Assembly (NCBI GenBank): GCA_002478145.1
Contig: DLMI01000026.1
Location: forward strand, 10,655 to 45,338
Direction of reading: 5' to 3'
DNA from: Acidobacteria bacterium UBA7540
Lineage (GTDB): Bacteria; Acidobacteriota; Terriglobia; UBA7540
Length of the DNA: 34,684 nucleotides
The notes beneath the pieces were generated by a model. That model made no database searches. It worked only from the letters and a program-made list of their open reading frames with translations, and was not told the origin of the DNA. A program made the translations under genes and the position numbers. Numbering within the stretch: position 1 is the stretch's first letter; each line of letters opens with the position of its first letter. Shown here piece after piece: positions 16,885 through 25,146 of the stretch.

Positions 16885-17605
16885 ATGGGGTTACAAATGT
16901 TGACCGAACGCCGGAGCTGCCAGATCGCGAGCGTGCTGTCCTGTTACGACCGCCTGTTGATTCAAGGCACCCTGCCCGGCTTGTGTTATGCCGACGGCAT
17001 GACGGGCTATCTTTGCGCCCACCACGTTCGCATCTTTGACTACGCCCAGTGGGCGCAGCCGTTGCGCGAAACGCTGCGCAAGAACGCCGAACGTCTGGCA
17101 GCCGAGAATGGTCTGGAGATGGAGTTTATTCACCGCCCCAAGAGCTTCCGCAAGGATGAGAAGATTCATCAAGTGTTGAAGAACCGCGACCGATCCCAGC
17201 CTGGCGTGGATTTTCTCGGCCCTGGAGCCGTACTCCACTTATTCCCCCTGGCATGACAAGACCACGGGCGAGAACTACTTGCGCCCCGGTGACGGCAAGC
17301 GCTTGCATTACTACTTTTACTTCATCGATGAGGAGCTGGGACTGTGCTATGTCCGCGTCCCCACATGGTGTCCTTTCCGGTTGCAGGTTTATCTCAACGG
17401 GCATCACCCTCTGGGCTGCCGTCCGAAGCGCAAATCGATCGCGGACACCCGGCTCGACAACGACTTCGTCGCGATCGCGGACTTCGAGCGCACGCAGAAA
17501 ATCGCTGACGACTGGCCGGTGGAGAAGCTGCATGGCAAGCTGGACGAGTGGGCCGGGCGCTATTGCCCGGTGATCGGCCAGTTTGATCCGGAATTTCCTT
17601 TTTAG
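16885..17605 (+). pseudogene. Mobile-element-associated conserved protein, frameshifted and 3'-truncated
   Basis: The first frame (16885-17256) contains SVLSCYDRLLIQGTLPGLCYADGM, RIFDYAQWAQPLRETLRKNAERLA and FIHRPKSFRKDEKI. The continuation is in another frame: SALEPYSTYSPWHDKTTGENYL, then LHYYFYFIDEELGLCYVRVP and TWCPFRLQVYLNGH. I recognise this as a conserved, multi-copy protein family of unknown function. The frame change is near 17185. Translation ends at 17605 shortly after RYCPVIGQFD, where complete members continue for another 150-250 residues. The gene is dead. Confidence 0.65.
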
Positions 17606-17910
17606 CTCCTAACAGCCCCATATTATACACTCCTCAAGGGATTCCAGTGCTGATTTTTTCATTGTCTGGGTCCAGGGGCTCGGGACGGGGCCCCGTCTGA
17701 CCCATCGCGAGTCCTGAACCTGCCCGGCCTCGGCCTTTCCATCCGGTTTTGTCAGACACCTCTCCGCACCTGGAGGACTCTGGATCGTTTTTCACTGGCA
17801 TCAGGCTGAGCTATCCCGACGGAAGCGGCAGTTCGGCTATTCGCCCCAGCATACTGGCAAACAGACGCCGAGTCAGATGACTCTCCGCCAGGAGCACCCT
17901 TCCGCGGCGG
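17606..17910. other. Gene-free spacer between two mobile-gene remnants
   Basis: 305 bases without a recognisable coding frame on either strand. The IS91 homology begins abruptly at its right edge. Confidence 0.3.
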
Positions 17911-18810
17911 CTTGCCCCTCTGGCCCTGCAGAACAACAAGGTCATCTACGATCTCTTGTTCCGGATCTGCGCCCAGACCCTGCTCGAAATCGCCCGTGAT
18001 CCCCGCCATCTGGGCGCCGACATCGGCTTCTTCGGGGTGCTCCACAGTTGGAATCAGAAGTTGGAACATCATCCCCATGTCCATTGCGTGGTCCCGGCCG
18101 GTGGCCTCTCCCCCGATCACCAGCGCTGGATCCACCCCCGCTATCGCTTCTTCCTCCCCAGAAAGGTGCTGGGTCGTGTTTTCCGCGGCAAGTTTGTCGC
18201 CGCTCTCAAACGGGCCTTCGACGACGGCCAACTCGGCTTCTACGGGAATCTCAAGCTTCTGGCGGAAGCGAAGGCTTTCGCTGCTTTCCTCCGCCCCCTC
18301 TTCCGTCACGACTGGGTGGTCTACTGCAAACCGCCCTTCGGTGGCCCCCAACACGTTCTCCGTTATCTCGGCCGCTACACCCACCGCGTGGCGATCTCCA
18401 ATCACCGCTTGGTCTCCCTGGAGGGCAATGAAGTCACCTTTCGCTGGAGAGACTCCGCGCACGGCAACCAGCAGCGCCTGATGACCCTGGCGGTCGAGGA
18501 ATTCTTACGCCGCTTCCTTCTCCACGTGCTTCCCCCCGGCTTCGTGCGCATCCGCCACTTCGGCTTTCTGGCTCACCGACGGCGCGGGGCTCTCTTGCCA
18601 CTTTGCTTCCAGTTCCTGGGACGACCGACCGACTTGCCACCCGCCCCAGAACTGCCGCCAGGCGATGAGGAAGGCTCGTCGATCACGTTGCCTTCTACCT
18701 CCTCGTGGCCCTGTCCCCAGTGCGGCGGGCCCATGATTATCCTGGAGCGACTAACCGCAGCGGAAATGTGCCTGCGCTCTCCACCGCTCACCCTCACGAG
18801 GCTCTCATGA
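17911..18810 (+). pseudogene. IS91-family (HUH, rolling-circle) transposase, N-terminus missing
   Basis: Homology starts at LAPLALQNNKVIYDLLFRIC and runs to a C-terminal zinc knuckle (CPQCGGPM). The HUH motif is in LEHHPHVHCVVPAGGLS and the catalytic Tyr region is YLGRYTHRVAISNHRL. Complete IS91 transposases carry about 80-100 more N-terminal residues with a cysteine-rich zinc-binding domain. These are absent, and no plausible start codon lies near the break. The downstream palindrome at 19081-19149 could belong to its replication-origin end. Confidence 0.8.
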
Positions 18811-19080
18811 AATACGGCATCCTTACTCAACTCCAGCGCGTCTGCCCACCACGCCCGCGCTCTCGTGTGCCCGGTCACATGCTGGCAACCCATCCCTCCT
18901 CACCCTATCCCTTGACATCATCCCCAAAGAAACTCCGGTCGACGGGTAGCACTCGCTTTCTGGCCCGCAGACAGCCATTCCACTTATCTCTCCATCCACC
19001 CGCGGGGCCGCTGAACCCCATTCAAAACCCATAGTTTGCCCGCGTCCGCCACAAACACGGGCGGCTCCGTTCAAGTCGCT
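18811..19080. other. Gene-free stretch downstream of the IS91 remnant
   Basis: 270 bases with no recognisable gene. It may be the non-coding right arm of the IS91 element. Confidence 0.3.
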
Positions 19081-19149
19081 GTATCGGAAGCGCGCCGAAC
19101 GGCGTGTCTGCTACTCCGGAAACTGGTCCAGCCGGCGCGCTTCCGATAC
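19081..19149. repeat. Perfect 16-bp inverted repeat with a 37-base loop
   Basis: GTATCGGAAGCGCGCC (19081-19096) is repeated in inverse at 19134-19149. The right arm ends exactly at the insertion core of IS110-A, whose first bases start at 19150. Large stem-loops are typical IS110/IS1111 targets and are also found at IS91 origin ends; the sequence allows either reading. Confidence 0.75.
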
Positions 19150-19222
19150 GCATTATAAAAGGGCGCCCCTTTTGGTGTAGGTTCTGAGCGCGACCTCATT
19201 CCCTACGAAAAGGAGCACCCCA

Positions 19223-20290
19223 ATGGATAAAACGAAGTATATCGGCATGGACGTTCACAAAGAAACGATTTCAATTGCCGTGCTGGATTCTGTCGGCAAG
19301 CAGGTGATGGAGTCAATCGTCGAAACGAAGGCAGCGACCATTCTGGAGTTTATTGAAGGGCTACGCGGAAGTTTACATGTCACGTTTGAAGAAGGAACCT
19401 GGGGCGCTTGGTTATACGACTTGCTAAAACCTCGCGTCACGAAGGTCGTGGTGTGCAATCCGCGGAAGAATGCCTTGCTGAAAGACGGCAACAAGAGTGA
19501 CCGGATTGATGCGCGAAAGCTGGCCGAGTTGTTGCGCGCCGGACTGCTGTCGGCGGTCTACCATGGAGAAACTGGCATACGAACCTTGAAGGAGCTGTCC
19601 CGCAGTTATCTGACGATCAGCAAGGATCTCACGCGGGTCATGAATCGGTTGAAGGCGCTGTATCGAAGCTGGGCCATCCCCTGCGCCGGTACATCTGTCT
19701 ACGCACCGCGTCATCGTTCGGAATGGTTGGGCAAGATCACAGAAGCCGGCGTGCGCCGTCGGGCCGAGTTCTTCTATCAACAGCTCGATGTGCTGCAGGC
19801 TTTGCGCCGAGAAGTACGACGCGATCTTTTGGCCGAGAGCCGGAAACATAGCGCGACGAAATTGCTAGGTCAGATTCCTTGCATCGGCGCGATCCGGGCC
19901 GCTCTCTTGATCGCGCCGATCCAAACACCTCATCGGTTCCGCACCAAGCGGCAACTGTGGGCCTATAGCGGCCTTGCTCTCGAGACGCATAGCAGTGCGG
20001 AATACCACTACGTGGAAGGTCAGTTACAACGTTCCAAGAAACAGCCGGCGCTTCGTGGTCTCAATGACAACCACAACCATGATCTCAAAAACATCTTCAA
20101 GGGCACAGCCACGAAGGCCAGTAGTTGTGCCGGGCCCTTCCACGATTTCTACCAGGCTTTGCTGGCCAAGGGCATGAAGCCTCCGATGGCTCGTCTCACC
20201 TTGGCACGCAAGATTGCGGCGATCACTTTAATCGTCTGGAAGAAAGGAGCACGTTTCGACGCTGAAGAACTGAAACAGCAAGCGGCTTGA
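19223..20290 (+). CDS. IS110-family (IS1111-group) DEDD transposase, copy A
   Basis: 355 residues. The N-terminal RuvC-like domain carries YIGMDVHKETI (Asp), VTFEEGTWGAWL (Glu) and GNKSDRIDARKLAELL (Asp pair), the DEDD catalytic set. The C-terminal transposase-20 domain includes LGQIPCIGAIRAALLIAP and a TKASS stretch where the catalytic Ser is expected. AAAGGAG lies eight bases before the ATG. The enzyme recombines element and target through an RNA guide, and the guide candidate is directly downstream. About 65-70% identical by eye to copy B at 33073-34140. The gene appears intact. Confidence 0.9.
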   Translation: MDKTKYIGMDVHKETISIAVLDSVGKQVMESIVETKAATILEFIEGLRGSLHVTFEEGTWGAWLYDLLKPRVTKVVVCNPRKNALLKDGNKSDRIDARKLAELLRAGLLSAVYHGETGIRTLKELSRSYLTISKDLTRVMNRLKALYRSWAIPCAGTSVYAPRHRSEWLGKITEAGVRRRAEFFYQQLDVLQALRREVRRDLLAESRKHSATKLLGQIPCIGAIRAALLIAPIQTPHRFRTKRQLWAYSGLALETHSSAEYHYVEGQLQRSKKQPALRGLNDNHNHDLKNIFKGTATKASSCAGPFHDFYQALLAKGMKPPMARLTLARKIAAITLIVWKKGARFDAEELKQQAA

Positions 20291-20753
20291 GCGTCTCGGG
20301 TAGAGAGTCCGTTCCATCCCCTGGGATCAACCTGGCGGTGGGCCAATCGGGTTCTGGAGACGTTCGGGTTCGAGGGCAAGTATCTCTAGTGCTGTTAGGC
20401 CCTGTGCACCTTTGCACATGAGTCTCTACCGATACCCTATGCTCCCTCGGATAACCCAAGAAAGCTATAGGCCACGAGTCTCAGATAGAACCATGGGTTG
20501 CCAGTTGGCAACCGCTTCGCTTGTCAAGTTTCAGGAGCCGAGTGGCGTCGTCACGACAGGAAGATGCAACTAAGGGGACGGAAAAGCCAGGCAGCCTCGT
20601 CGCTGCTCGGGACGAGCCGAGTTGATAGGTCAGAGAGCCAGAGCAAAACCAAAAGGCTCCTAGTAGGCTACAGGGTCTCGATGCCGAGGTCAATATTCCC
20701 TCGGCCTCCAGTCGAGGGGGAATTATTTCTCTTGACATCGCCTTTTATAGAAC
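20291..20753 (+). ncRNA. Putative bridge/seek RNA of IS110-A
   Basis: The non-coding region is homologous to that of IS110-B. The stem GGGTTCGAGGG (20366-20376) pairs with CCCTCG and AACCC (20444-20457, three-base bulge). It encloses an internal loop with an apical hairpin TGTGCA-CCTT-TGCACA (20403-20418). The right strand of the loop carries CCGATAC (20429-20435), identical to the left target flank 19143-19149. The left strand carries TTAGG (20395-20399), the complement of CCTAA in the right flank (20757-20761). Downstream, ATAGAAC (20485-20491) equals the element's own right end (20747-20753), as expected of a donor guide. RNA boundaries are not determined. Confidence 0.65.
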
Positions 20754-20884
20754 AGCCCTAAGACTTTTCAGGCCGAATCCCGCGCTTGAGGAGAAAGTGT
20801 GCTTTCGGCAAGGCTGCATGACTTGGCCTGAGGGAAGTTGCTAACGTCTGTCTTTTGCCCCAAGGGGGGCAAGGGGGACAGACA

Positions 20885-21271
20885 ATGACCAGCGAGTTTC
20901 CCGTTATTCCCCCTAACATGCGGAAGGTTTACCGACGTCTCAAACGCTGGCGGAATGCGCACACGGGCCGCTTGCCGATTCTGGGACCTTTGTGGGCCGC
21001 GGAGGTCGAACTGGCTCGGGAGGATGGGATCTTCCCCACCGCGAAGGTTTTGCGCTTGGAGTATGGCAAACTGAAGCATTGGGTGGAAGCGGCAGATCCG
21101 GTGGCAAGGAAGGGTCGGGTGGCCAAGCTGGATTTGCACTCCGGGGAGCTGTTCCCGCGAGTCGGACTCATCGTGACTAACCTGGTGATGGACAGTCGGG
21201 CCGTGGGGCCTTTCTACAACCAGGGGGGGCACGGCGAAGCAGTGGATCAGAGAAGGCAAACAGGCGGTTAA
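20885..21271 (+). pseudogene. Chimeric reading frame: IS66-type accessory protein fused to IS1380 transposase fragment
   Basis: The N-terminal 75 residues (PNMRKVYRRLKRWRNAHTGR, LPILGPLWAAEVELAREDG, TAKVLRLEYGKLKHWVEAA) match the small accessory ORF that precedes IS66-type transposases. From about 21110 the same frame continues as the C-terminal part of an IS1380 transposase (VAKLDLHSGELFPRVGLIVTNL). It then shifts out of frame in a run of seven G at 21223-21229. The fusion joins fragments of two unrelated elements and is unlikely to be functional. Confidence 0.65.
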
Positions 21272-21554
21272 GATGACGCGGCTGAGTTGCCATCGGTTCC
21301 GGTCAAATGAAGTGCGGTTGTGGCTGAGCGTGATCGCCTACAATTTGGGGAACCTGTGGCGGCGGCTGGCTCTGCCCAGACGGATCGAGAACTGGTCGCT
21401 GACGAGTCTGCAGCAGCGTCTGGTCAAGACCAGGGGGCGGCTGGTGAAACATGCACGCTACTACTGGCTTTTTCTGGCGGAAGGTCATCTCAACCGGCGG
21501 CGGTTCGGAGCCATGCTGGGCCGGATCGCGCTGCTACCGATACCGACGGGATAG
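21110..21554 (+). pseudogene. IS1380-family transposase C-terminal fragment (copy C)
   Basis: About 148 codons matching the end of the IS1380-A transposase: GELFPRVG, then (after a +1 shift in G7 at 21223-21229) QWIREGKQAVKMTRLSCHRF, SNEVRLWLSVIAYNLGNLWR and HARYYWLFLAEGHLNRRRFG. The N-terminal two thirds, including the catalytic DMDST, are missing. Confidence 0.8.
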
Positions 21555-21822
21555 GTGGATGGTGGTCCAGTCAGCAGCGGAATCCGTCTACAGCGGGTTG
21601 GGGTAAGGAGAGTTGTTGCAAAAGCAGGCCACAAATGGGGCAATTTTAGGCCGTGCTGGTGTGGATGGCCGACCGTCGGGAGTGCTCCCGATGAAAATCG
21701 CGTTACAGTATCGCGAACAAGCGAGACGGGTGTATCATGGCGCTGTTTTCGAAGCCAAAAAGGAAATCCTGGCTTAACCGGTTGTCTCAAAAATGGGGAC
21801 AAGTTCAACGCGTCGCCAGATA
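21555..21822. other. Gene-free region between the IS1380 fragment and the PEP-CTERM control region
   Basis: The first part is probably the non-coding right arm of the IS1380 fragment. No gene is recognised. Confidence 0.35.
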
Positions 21823-21915
21823 TGTGCAACAAAATGCACAATCAAGCACGAACCTAAGAGTTAAGCTGTTGGAAACAAAGTGGATGTAGCTTATTTCCTT
21901 TGGTTCTGCAATTGC
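21823..21915 (+). promoter_or_regulatory. Candidate sigma-54 promoter with upstream activator palindrome
   Basis: TGG (21901-21903) and TTGC (21912-21915) have exactly the -24/-12 spacing of RpoN promoters (TGG-N8-TTGC). The bases in between are only a partial consensus match. About 60 bases upstream lies the palindrome TGTGCA-ACAAAA-TGCACA (21823-21840), placed like an enhancer-binding-protein site. The predicted transcript would begin near 21927, 48 bases before the ATG. PEP-CTERM genes are often controlled by sigma-54 with the PrsK/PrsR pair, which fits. Confidence 0.5.
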
Positions 21916-21974
21916 CTGCAAGTATCCCGGCGTAGACTGGAAAGGAACAAGCAGACAACACGGAGGAATTTAAG

Positions 21975-22610
21975 ATGCGTACGATCAGGGAGAAGGCACG
22001 TGTCTGGCGTGCGGTTGCGGTTGCGGGAGCAGTCTTCCTGACGGGCTTGTCCCTGGTCCCGTACGCTTCGGCGGATGGCATTGTCGACCCCGAGGTGAAT
22101 CTCATCACTGCGCCAGATCTTCAGCCACCGTCAGGCGACCTGAGCGCTGGCACCAACAACATTCTCGACATTTTCACGTCGTCGTTGCCAAGTGGCTTCA
22201 TGCTCATGCCTCCGGGCGGGATTCTGGAGCTTCAAAACGACACGGGCTCGCCGATCACAACCTTTAGCTTCATGCTCGTGGGCACGCCCGATTCCGCCGA
22301 CGCCAACGGGGTCTTGACGTGTGCGTTCAACCAAAGCAACTACACTGGTTGCAGCGCATCGAGCAGCGCGGGGACTGGCAATCCCCTAATGATGCCGGGG
22401 CAGCCGCCTTGGACGTGGAGTTTCACCGGCGGCAGCGTCGCTGCGGGGGCAGACTTCGAGCTCCAGTTCGGCTCTTTTAATAACAAAGATACCCTTAGCG
22501 TATCCCCAGTACCCGAACCTGCCACGCTGACGTTATTTGGAGCCGGGCTTTTGGCCTTGGCGGGTGCTGCCAAGCGCCGTCTGTGGTCTGGGATCGGCAA
22601 AGGCGAGTAA
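21975..22610 (+). CDS. PEP-CTERM sorting-domain protein
   Basis: A 211-residue exported protein. The signal peptide is at residues 8-34 (positive n-region, hydrophobic VAVAGAVFLTGLSLV, then YASA cleavage). A low-complexity Gly/Ser/Thr-rich body follows. The C-terminal sorting tag is PVPEPATLTLFGAGLLALAG followed by KRR: PEP motif, hydrophobic helix, basic end. Exosortase would process this tag and place the protein at the cell surface or in the extracellular matrix. GGAGG nine bases upstream sets the ATG. The body contains two Cys (LTCAFNQSNYTGCS) and no catalytic motif, so it is structural or adhesive rather than an enzyme. No exosortase gene is in the window. Confidence 0.88.
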   Translation: MRTIREKARVWRAVAVAGAVFLTGLSLVPYASADGIVDPEVNLITAPDLQPPSGDLSAGTNNILDIFTSSLPSGFMLMPPGGILELQNDTGSPITTFSFMLVGTPDSADANGVLTCAFNQSNYTGCSASSSAGTGNPLMMPGQPPWTWSFTGGSVAAGADFELQFGSFNNKDTLSVSPVPEPATLTLFGAGLLALAGAAKRRLWSGIGKGE

Positions 22611-22740
22611 CCGCGATAAGTAGAAAGCCACTGCGGGCACGTCCCGATAACTCGCGCTGATGCGCCCAAGCGGGGGTCCTGACGGTGAGCCGCCAGGCCT
22701 CACAAGCCACCCCCCAGTCGACCCCTCCAATCAAGCAAGC

Positions 22741-22798
22741 GTAGCCCGGACCTCTCTTGTAGGTCCGCGGCTTGGGGGTTCAAATCCTCGCGTTGCCA
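22741..22798 (+). other. tRNA-3'-half-like sequence
   Basis: A 7-bp stem CGGACCT/AGGTCCG (22747-22767) encloses a 7-base loop CTCTTGT that would place CTT at the anticodon. It is followed by GGGGG-TTCAAAT-CCTCG, a T-arm-like hairpin, and CGTTGCCA like an acceptor end. No matching D arm or 5' acceptor strand (GGCAACG) is present, and the variable region is too long. It is a degenerate tRNA fragment or coincidence. It abuts the break of the MBL gene. Confidence 0.35.
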
Positions 22799-22821
22799 TC
22801 GACTGGCAAACGCACTCTTCC

Positions 22822-23120
22822 CAATTTAGATCAGTTAGGAGTGCTTGCGCGGCAGCGGGGGTCAGGCCGGCATCCACAACCATCACGTCGCGGTCGTTGA
22901 CTATAATCGGGTGGTTGCCGCCGGCACTCGGCCCATTTCTAGTGGCATTGGCGGCCGTGGCATAATAAATCCCCTCGGCGATCTTATCGAACTTGTACAT
23001 CTTGCCAGTGACGGTGCCCGAGGGAGGACTTCCCGCTTTCTGTTGGGCGTCTGCCTGGACCGAGAAGCATCCGGTGATCAGTACGGCTAAATCTAAAGCA
23101 AGTGCTCGTAATTTTATCAT
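22822..23120 (-). pseudogene. MBL-fold hydrolase lipoprotein, 3'-truncated
   Basis: The start at 23120 gives a lipoprotein signal with lipobox LITGC at residues 14-18. Then KMYKFDKIAEGIYYATA and HPIIVNDRDVMVVDAGLTPAAAQALLTDL follow: the first beta-strands of a secreted metallo-beta-lactamase-fold protein. The frame leaves the family at about 22822, before the HxHxDH zinc motif, so all metal ligands and at least 200 residues are missing. The tRNA-like sequence begins some 25 bases beyond the break. Confidence 0.7.
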
Positions 23121-23220
23121 CTCGCAAGCCCCCCTAATAATTAGCCTTCGTTGCACCGCAGGTTGGTGGGTCAGAAGACAACCTTCAGCCCAAACAGGCT
23201 CTGCCCGCTTGGCGGGTGTG

Positions 23221-24126
23221 CTACTCGTAATATAAGGGTGACTTCTTCAGCTTATGGTGGAACGCGTAATCGTGCTCAATCCACATTTGCGCTCCCATGC
23301 TCTTGACGTAGTCTTCGATCCTGGCTCTCGACGCGAGGTCTTCCTCTTTGTTGTAATCGAAACTGGGAGTGGGGGTTCTCGCGGCCCGCTCTTCCGGGTA
23401 GTGGTAGAGATCTCCCACCAGCGCAACCCAGCCAGTCCTCTCCAGCTTTACCATGAGGATCTGGCTTCCTTCGGTATGCCCGTATGCAGGCTTTATGAGG
23501 ATTGTGCCGTCGCCGAACACATCGTATGGATCGACCTTCAGAAGGATGATCGTTTTGGAGTCTTTCAGCTTGTTATACCCAGGCATAGCCTGGAGTATCA
23601 TTGGTGGTGGTGTATCGGAAAACATCGCGTCGCGCTCAGGTTTCTGCACGATCCAGATCGACGACGCAAAGGCATTGGCATTGGCTGAGTGGTCGCCATG
23701 ATAATGGGACAATGCAAGGTACGTAATGCTGCTCTCCGAATATCCGATCTCTGCGAGTTGATCCTTAAGGGTACGTTTGCCCGCGCGGTCAGCACCCTTA
23801 GCATCGGTGCCAACCTGCTCGTCGGGCACGACCCCTGTATCCCAGATGAGTGTGCCTTTAGGATGGACGATGAGGTAACCAATGACAGACATCCTTGCCT
23901 CTCCTAGTTGCTCTGGTTTCAAACCGTAAGTCTTATAGGGATCAGCTGGCGCCGCTAACGTACCGAGATCGAAGACATACAATCTTGTAGACCTGACCGT
24001 CTCTGCCTCTTTCGGCGCCGCAGCGGGACACTCCATAGACGGCCACAGCGCGCCCAAAATCACCCCGGCGGACGCTCTCAGCACCGTCCGGCGTGGCACA
24101 AATTGTTTCGCGTCAGTCTTCGGCAC
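23221..24126 (-). CDS. Secreted MBL-fold hydrolase, N-acyl-homoserine-lactonase-like
   Basis: 301 residues. The twin-arginine-type signal PRRTVLRASAGVILGALWPS is followed by a metallo-beta-lactamase domain with the zinc ligands in LSHYHGDHSANA (HxHxDH), YGHTEGSQ (His), LVGDLYHY (Asp) and WIEHDYAFHH (His). IGYLIVHPKGTLIWDTGVVPD resembles AHL-lactonases of the AiiA/AttM type. Lactone hydrolysis, perhaps of a quorum signal or a sugar lactone, is the best family-based guess. The GTG start at 24126 has GGAGG seven bases upstream. The truncated MBL gene is just downstream on the same strand. Confidence 0.8.
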   Translation of the reverse strand: MPKTDAKQFVPRRTVLRASAGVILGALWPSMECPAAAPKEAETVRSTRLYVFDLGTLAAPADPYKTYGLKPEQLGEARMSVIGYLIVHPKGTLIWDTGVVPDEQVGTDAKGADRAGKRTLKDQLAEIGYSESSITYLALSHYHGDHSANANAFASSIWIVQKPERDAMFSDTPPPMILQAMPGYNKLKDSKTIILLKVDPYDVFGDGTILIKPAYGHTEGSQILMVKLERTGWVALVGDLYHYPEERAARTPTPSFDYNKEEDLASRARIEDYVKSMGAQMWIEHDYAFHHKLKKSPLYYE

Positions 24127-24947
24127 GACATACCTCCTTGGCTAGCAACGCGATTTCGGTACCCAGGGATGCGGCGATTACACACCGAACCGATTCTGCT
24201 GGCTCCTTTTTCATCAGTCCTATCTCAACTTTCATATTATTTGCAATTTCTGTTTCCGACAAGGAAAAAGCCAAAGGCTCCGAATCCCCCTACTACAAGG
24301 CGCTCCTGGCCGTTGGGGTGAAGCCGGAGGAGGTTGAGGTGGTCTCGCCCTCCCACCCTTCCATCCCCGACATCAAAGGCTACGATGGGGTGCTATTTAC
24401 CGGCGGGAAGGACATCAACCCCAAGTATTATGAGGAAGCGGTCAAATATCCAGGCCTCGTTCAGATTGACGCGAAACGGGATGCCTTTGAATTTGAGCTA
24501 TTTGATCGGGCACACCGCCACGGGCTCCCGATCCTGGGCATCTGCCGCGGCCTCCAGATGATCAACGTGAAGTTCGGCGGAACGCTCTACCAGGACTTGA
24601 ACTCGGAAGCTCCGGTCGAGCATGAACACATGCAGTCCGCACCACGCCCCGAGCCGACTCACGCCGTCACCCTGACTGACCCCGAATCGCGGCTGGCGGA
24701 GACGTTCAAGGGGAGTTGCCGTGTGAACAGCCTGCACCGCCAGGCCATCAAGCGTCTGGGGCGGGGGCTCAAAGTGACGGCTCATTCCGAGGATGGACTG
24801 GTGGAGGCGGTGGAATCCGCCGATGCCTATCCGTTCCTGATCGCCGTGCAGTGGCATCCGGAAGAGATGGTTGACCAGCCCGAGCCGCGCAAGCTATTTG
24901 AGAAGTTCGTGGCCAAGTGCCGCGAGTTGGCCGCGCAACGCAGCTAG
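24093..24947 (+). CDS. Class I glutamine amidotransferase-like peptidase C26 (PuuD-like), 5' end uncertain
   Basis: Family sequence begins around 24250 (ISVSDKEKAKGSESPYYKAL). It contains GVLFTGGKDINPKYY, the nucleophile elbow PILGICRGLQMINVKFGG (Cys), VNSLHRQAIKRLG, and AVQWHPEEM with the catalytic His and Glu, all as in gamma-glutamyl-GABA hydrolases. The catalytic triad is complete. No ATG, GTG or TTG lies close before the homology. In-frame starts exist only at 24093 (GTG, overlapping the divergent MBL start) and 24138 (TTG), and neither is convincing, so the first strand or the native start may have been lost. Substrate unknown; a gamma-glutamyl amide is typical. Confidence 0.75.
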   Translation: MAQIVSRQSSARHTSLASNAISVPRDAAITHRTDSAGSFFISPISTFILFAISVSDKEKAKGSESPYYKALLAVGVKPEEVEVVSPSHPSIPDIKGYDGVLFTGGKDINPKYYEEAVKYPGLVQIDAKRDAFEFELFDRAHRHGLPILGICRGLQMINVKFGGTLYQDLNSEAPVEHEHMQSAPRPEPTHAVTLTDPESRLAETFKGSCRVNSLHRQAIKRLGRGLKVTAHSEDGLVEAVESADAYPFLIAVQWHPEEMVDQPEPRKLFEKFVAKCRELAAQRS

Positions 24948-25146
24948 GGGCGGCCGCGTACGGCCTGAGGCCGCGACAGCAGAAGGGTAGAGCCTCCCTA
25001 CAAGACTTACCGCCTTTCAGTCTTTTGCTTTTCTCGTCCTTTCTCTATCGTTGTTCTTGTTTTTTTGTTCTCTTTGGAGTTGTTGTCGTGGTCGAATCAG
25101 GTGGTTGGTCCCGGCCTCCGAACCTTGCGAGCACGCCCCACAAGGA
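24948..25146. other. Intergenic region between converging genes, with polypyrimidine tract
   Basis: Contains a GC-rich partial palindrome just after the C26 stop. A strongly pyrimidine-biased, T-rich tract follows at about 25012-25072. It may serve transcription termination for the converging genes. Confidence 0.4.

Larger units (their letters stand above)
19148..20753 (+). mobile_element. IS110-A: complete IS110-family (IS1111-group) element
   Basis: 1606 bp. Comparison with IS110-B (28955-34215) fixes both ends: AC-GCATTATAA on the left and TATAGA-AC on the right, where AC is the shared core dinucleotide. Sub-terminal inverted repeats TATAAAAGGGCG (19154-19165) and its partner CGCCTTTTATA (20739-20749) are typical of the IS1111 group. 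There is no target duplication, as expected. It holds one transposase gene followed by a 463-base non-coding region. Confidence 0.85.

Noticed and set aside
22741..22798. A complete tRNA gene
   Set aside because: No D arm or 5' acceptor strand is present and the variable region is too long.
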